Shown: positions 4,775 to 8,318 of the stretch, piece by piece
How the letters are laid out: every line of letters starts with the position of its first letter
Numbering within the stretch: position 1 is the stretch's first letter
Assembly: GCA_947371715.1 (NCBI GenBank)
Contig: CANBQQ010000123.1
Span: 1 to 8,318, forward strand
Origin: Flavipsychrobacter stenotrophus
Lineage (GTDB): Bacteria > Bacteroidota > Bacteroidia > Chitinophagales > Chitinophagaceae
Direction of reading: 5' to 3'
DNA length: 8,318 nt
The notes under the pieces: generated by a model
Databases searched by the model: none
What the model saw: the letters and a program-made list of their open reading frames with translations, nothing else
Told to the model about the DNA's origin: nothing
Translations under genes and position numbers: made by a program

Positions 4775-6775
4775 TTACTTAGTTACTACTACCCTTGCTG
4801 TAGACTTACCATTACCTGTAGAAGCACTTACCATGTAGATGCCTGCAGGCTGAGATAAAGTGATATCAGCAGGTGTGTTCGTAGGCACTTTGATCTCACT
4901 TACCACTTCACCTATCATATTCGTAACAACAACATTTGCTACTTCATTTACTGCTGACGCAATAGTTAAAGAGAAAGAACCATTGTTAGGATTAGGGAAA
5001 ATAGTAACGGTATTCTGACTAACGATCGCACCATTTACACCAACGGTGCTAGGCAGACCAACAGTAAATGTATCTATAGAAGTACCGCATGTGTTTGATA
5101 CTGTGTAGATAAGATCTACATAACCTGTACGTGTCAGCACAAATGTGTGACCACTGATAAATGTAGCGATGCTGTCAACAGTGCTGAACCAAGTACCTGT
5201 AGATGGGGTATCAGCAAGTGTGTAAGGAGTGCCAAGTGCAAATGTTGCAGGGAAACCTACGTGAATAACCGGAGGCTGATTTACATAGATCGCTTTCTTA
5301 ATTACTGAACTTCCGAAACCGTCTGTTACTGTATAAACAACTGTATCACGACGGCCACCAATAAGACCTGTAACAACACCCGTTGCAGAAACAGATGCGC
5401 TTGGGTTAGTCACAGTCCAAACACCATCAGCTACGGTAGGTACTATTGTTATAGAGCTACCAACGCACACGCTATCAGCACCAGTCAATGTGCCGGCTGC
5501 ACCAGGTACGCCAACATGCATTACAATGAAATTTGAAGAAACACCACAAATGTTAGTTGCAGTATAAACGATATTTGTTGTACCTGTTGCAATACCTGTA
5601 ACAACACCTGTAACAGGATCAACTGTAGCAGTCGAAACATCGTTTGAAGTCCATGTACCACCAACTACACTATCAGAAAGCGTTACGTTCATACCTATAC
5701 CAACGCTGTCGTCACCAGTGATGATCGAAACTGTACGGTCAACCTGCAAAGTATCCATTGCTGTAAATGATCCGCAAGAATTACTGAAAAGGTAAGAGAT
5801 AACAGCAATACCCTGACCTCTACCGGTAACCATACCGAAAAGGTCAACAGTAGCAACTGATGCATCGTTGCTCAACCATACACCACCGGTAACAGTAGCT
5901 GTGAATGGCGCCAAAGAACCGGCACAAACCGCAGCCGGGCCAGAAATTGCACCTGCAGTTATTGGCGTTTCAACAGTAACTACTGCTGAAGCAACGTCTG
6001 TACCACAAGAATTAGTGTACGTGTTGGTAATTGTATCCATTCCTGCAGTAACACCTGAAACTATGCCAGTAGAAGACACAGTAGCATTGCCGTTAGATGC
6101 AGTCCATACGCCGCCAACGTGACCGCTGGTAAGGTTGATGTATGACGCTACACACAAAGTTGTAGGACCAGACAATGGAGCATGTGATATTGTTCCGTCA
6201 ACTGTGACCATAAAATAAGATGATGCAGTTCCGCAACCATTAGTAACAGTATACAAAATGCTATCCATACCAACTGCAACCGGCACTACATTACCTGAAG
6301 CTGAAATAGTAGCAATTGACGGATCTGTACTGCTCCATGTACCACCACCAACAGTATTGGTAAGTGTTGTTGATGAAGTGAGGCAAACATTAGCCGCACC
6401 TGATATTGTACCAGCTACCGGCAGTGGATTAACAGTAAGCGTAGCAGACTCAGAAGCGCCGGCACCTGTAGGTTTGTAAGCAATAACTCTGTACATCATA
6501 CCATTAACAGCAGCAGAAGCAGCAACAGATAATGTATCTGTAGTTACACCAGAATAAGCACCACCGTTAGTGAGTGTATCCCAGATAGTACCATCACTGG
6601 ATTTCTGCCAAACAAATGAAGGCGTATCAGAAGCTGCCACTGTAAACTGAGCAATTGATCCGCTACAAACAGTTTGATTTGTTGGGTCAGTAGTGATTGT
6701 CTGCGCCTTTAATGACACTGACGATAGGATCAAACAAAGGGTCAATAGGTTTGAAAAGTAAAATAGTTTCCTCAT
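4775..6775 (-). CDS. Secreted Ig-like/BIG2-like repeat protein with T9SS type A sorting domain
   Basis: A 666-residue exported protein. Residues 1-24 are a Sec signal peptide (MRKLFYFSN, a Leu/Ile core, cleavage after SLKA). An Ig-like domain follows (about 25-118, with Trp at 56). Then come six repeats of about 75 residues (120-194, 195-271, 272-347, 348-424, 425-500, 503-575), each with a GG-x-W core (TGGVW, VGGTW and similar), a SxATV strand and a GxV-TG turn, as in bacterial Ig-like (BIG2) folds. The last 80 residues (585-666), with FPNPNNGSFSL and AGIYMVSASTG ending in RVVVTK, match the type A C-terminal sorting domain that directs T9SS export across the outer membrane. The ATG at 6775 is right because the signal peptide begins there. 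It is likely a cell-surface or adhesin-like protein; the ligand is unknown. It has its own promoter (6845-6876) and terminator. Confidence 0.88.
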   Translation of the reverse strand: MRKLFYFSNLLTLCLILSSVSLKAQTITTDPTNQTVCSGSIAQFTVAASDTPSFVWQKSSDGTIWDTLTNGGAYSGVTTDTLSVAASAAVNGMMYRVIAYKPTGAGASESATLTVNPLPVAGTISGAANVCLTSSTTLTNTVGGGTWSSTDPSIATISASGNVVPVAVGMDSILYTVTNGCGTASSYFMVTVDGTISHAPLSGPTTLCVASYINLTSGHVGGVWTASNGNATVSSTGIVSGVTAGMDTITNTYTNSCGTDVASAVVTVETPITAGAISGPAAVCAGSLAPFTATVTGGVWLSNDASVATVDLFGMVTGRGQGIAVISYLFSNSCGSFTAMDTLQVDRTVSIITGDDSVGIGMNVTLSDSVVGGTWTSNDVSTATVDPVTGVVTGIATGTTNIVYTATNICGVSSNFIVMHVGVPGAAGTLTGADSVCVGSSITIVPTVADGVWTVTNPSASVSATGVVTGLIGGRRDTVVYTVTDGFGSSVIKKAIYVNQPPVIHVGFPATFALGTPYTLADTPSTGTWFSTVDSIATFISGHTFVLTRTGYVDLIYTVSNTCGTSIDTFTVGLPSTVGVNGAIVSQNTVTIFPNPNNGSFSLTIASAVNEVANVVVTNMIGEVVSEIKVPTNTPADITLSQPAGIYMVSASTGNGKSTARVVVTK
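5051..6418 (-). repeat. Six tandem Ig-like protein repeats (about 75 codons each)
   Basis: This stretch of the 666-residue gene encodes six diverged copies of one domain. Recurrent signatures are xxGPxxVC near the start, TGGVW or GGTW, SxATV, GxVTG and TNxCG near the end. The DNA copies are too diverged for easy recombination. Repeats 1-3 have both cysteines; repeats 4 to 6 have one each. Confidence 0.8.
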
Positions 6776-6844
6776 CTTTTATTAATTTAATTATAATTTA
6801 ATACGGCAATAAAAACCTGAAATAATATTCAGGGCATAAAAATA

Positions 6845-6876
6845 CAAAAATAATCAATGGTATCAGCTTTTGCAAG
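6845..6876 (-). promoter_or_regulatory. Promoter of the 666-residue protein gene
   Basis: On the minus strand CTTG (6873-6876) is followed after 20 bp by TATTTTTG (6845-6852), matching the Bacteroidota TTG-N20-TAnnTTTG pattern. Transcription would start near 6838, leaving a leader of about 60 nt before the ATG at 6775. Confidence 0.55.
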
Positions 6877-6932
6877 CTACTATTAGCCATTGTAAAATAT
6901 TATTTACCAATATATTACTTATTACCAACATC

Positions 6933-6976
6933 ATATCAACAAAAATGCAGGGCAAGCCCTGCATTTTTGTTGATAT
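6933..6976. terminator. Bidirectional terminator, perfect 21-bp inverted repeat
   Basis: Arms 6933-6953 and 6956-6976 are perfect complements around a 2-nt centre. The GC core GCAGGGC/GCCCTGC is flanked by A5 and T5 runs, so it can end transcription in both directions. It lies 13 bp beyond the stop of the gene at 6990. Confidence 0.85.
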
Positions 6977-6989
6977 ATAATAAGGGTAC

Positions 6990-8318
6990 TTATTCCTTTA
7001 CTAATCTCTGTGTTATTTTTTGATCACCCTGTGTCAGTTCTACCATATATATACCTGCTGCAAAAGTGTTCAATGGTACGCTTACTGTGCCACTCTGCTG
7101 GTCGCCCAGGTCTTTGTTGTAGATCGCTACACCAGTTATATCCATAACACGTACTGTTACTTTTTCCTTCTTACCTGATGTGAAGCTGATCTTCACATCA
7201 TCAGTAGTTGGGTTAGGCTTCATACTGACTGCCAATGGCTTGATAGATGAAAGCGTATTGGATTTCAGAGCTAACTCAAAGCGATCTCCCTGAGTTGCCT
7301 TGTCTTTACCAATAGTAAATGCATATTCAGTTCCCTGATTCAAGTCAACATATCTTTCAAGTAGCTTATCGTGCAGCACCAGTTTGCCACCCGCAGGGAC
7401 TACTAAATTGTCAGCACGGATGATGAATTGCTGCTCGTAGCCGCTGCTTATACCCAATGGAATCACTTTCTCCGATACGAACGGACGACTATCAACTGAA
7501 AGTTTACGGTTATCTGCAGACTGACTATAGAAGTTGAAATCAGATACACCCATCGGCTTCACCGCATCCAGCATCTTATCCTCTTCATCTGATGCCTTAT
7601 CATTAAAATCTAATTTCAACATATCCCATATGTGATAGTTTTCGTCATAAATTGCCAGGTTCGAATATTGTACAGCTGTTTTGAATAAATAGTTAGATAC
7701 ACTTGCTGACTTATCTGATTCTGCAAAATCAATATGAGCCCCATCATGATCAGCACGTACCTGGATACAAGTATTGCCCTGAACATAATATGGTACGGCA
7801 GACCCTCCAAGATTCACTGCAATAAATTGACCACCGGCTCCCATTGCCGGATCGAACACATAGAATGCCCCACCGGTCACCTGACCAGCAGCACGTGCAT
7901 TCCAGATAACAGTACCCATATCTACTGGCGACGGGTAAGGATTACCCACCATATTGAAGCTTTGCAATGTTGCGGATGCACCCTGCGCCAATGGTATAGA
8001 AATGTTGCCCTGATTTACATTACCCATCACTTTAAAAACAGTAGCAGACGGAGAGTAACCGCCAGACCAACCCAGGTAACCCAACCCTTCGCCCTTCGAT
8101 CCTCTGAAGAACATACGAATTCCCTGTCCGGGATGCAACATATTAGAATCCGCCGCACCCGAATTTATCTTCGTAAATGCCTTCCAACCCGGATCAAAAC
8201 CCAAAGATGAATTACTTGTGTAAGGGTTTAACCTGAAAGCTGAGGGTGCATTTGAAGCAGTTGTTCTGAATCCGTTAGCATTGCCACCGGGCCCTGTTAT
8301 GTCTATATATGTTTGAAA
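6990..8318 (-). CDS. T9SS C-terminal sorting domain protein, 5'-partial
   Basis: The frame is open to the window edge, so the N-terminus, including any signal peptide, is missing; 442 residues are seen. The first ATG-like start inside the window is a TTG at 8204, which is not a real start because coding-like sequence continues upstream. Near the visible N-terminus is a GNPYPSP motif, common in large secreted Bacteroidota proteins just before their C-terminal regions. A beta-rich region follows, and the last 80 residues carry KPNPTTDDVKISF, an AGIYMVELTQGD strand and the terminal RLVKE, a type A T9SS sorting domain. It is likely a surface-attached or secreted protein of unknown ligand or substrate. 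Its direction matches the next T9SS gene, but the long inverted-repeat terminator and a separate promoter between them argue against a shared operon. Confidence 0.85.
   Translation of the reverse strand, partial: FQTYIDITGPGGNANGFRTTASNAPSAFRLNPYTSNSSLGFDPGWKAFTKINSGAADSNMLHPGQGIRMFFRGSKGEGLGYLGWSGGYSPSATVFKVMGNVNQGNISIPLAQGASATLQSFNMVGNPYPSPVDMGTVIWNARAAGQVTGGAFYVFDPAMGAGGQFIAVNLGGSAVPYYVQGNTCIQVRADHDGAHIDFAESDKSASVSNYLFKTAVQYSNLAIYDENYHIWDMLKLDFNDKASDEEDKMLDAVKPMGVSDFNFYSQSADNRKLSVDSRPFVSEKVIPLGISSGYEQQFIIRADNLVVPAGGKLVLHDKLLERYVDLNQGTEYAFTIGKDKATQGDRFELALKSNTLSSIKPLAVSMKPNPTTDDVKISFTSGKKEKVTVRVMDITGVAIYNKDLGDQQSGTVSVPLNTFAAGIYMVELTQGDQKITQRLVKE

Noticed and set aside
5868..6479. Plus-strand frames opposite the Ig-like repeat protein
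   Set aside because: They mirror the Thr/Val/Pro-rich complement of a repetitive real gene; no start context or homologous pattern.
7734..8210. Plus-strand 158-codon frame opposite the partial T9SS gene
   Set aside because: It lies antisense to a gene with a clear sorting domain and shows random-like composition.

Overview
The window looks like chromosomal DNA from a Bacteroidota member, probably near Chitinophagaceae. Three things point there: two secreted proteins with type IX secretion (T9SS) C-terminal sorting domains, promoters of the TAnnTTTG type, and almost no Shine-Dalgarno sequences. The species is inferred, not shown.

Left part (about 1-4300), AT-rich and accessory in character. 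Two unrecognised ORFs (18-461 and 578-913) are followed on the minus strand by an XRE repressor and an ImmA/IrrE metallopeptidase, which overlap by 11 bp. This pair is the classic repressor/anti-repressor module of prophages and conjugative elements. A 100-bp divergent control region holds two matching 14-bp operator-like sites 42 bp apart, a well-formed minus-strand promoter and a plus-strand -7 element. Opposite lies a 57-residue conserved small protein, then a 30-residue one-helix peptide with a strong terminator. After about 500 bp without a convincing gene comes a 351-codon ORF of a family I know only by its motifs, closed by its own terminator.

Junction (about 4290-4610). A terminator and a 47-nt 3' part of a CAT-anticodon tRNA (anticodon arm, T arm, 3' acceptor strand) lie next to an intact tRNA-Glu, also with its own terminator. 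The missing tRNA 5' part suggests a footprint of site-specific integration. No integrase is in the window.

Right part (4660-8318), higher in GC and chromosomal in look. Two minus-strand genes encode T9SS cargo proteins. One is a 666-residue protein with a signal peptide, an Ig-like domain and six repeats of about 75 residues. The other is a surface or secreted protein whose N-terminus lies beyond the window. Each has a terminator.

How it fits together: the XRE/ImmA switch probably controls itself and the small divergent gene. The 351-codon ORF may be cargo of the same accessory region. The T9SS genes are unrelated housekeeping or surface genes next to it. No integrase, transposase, CRISPR array or conjugation gene was seen.
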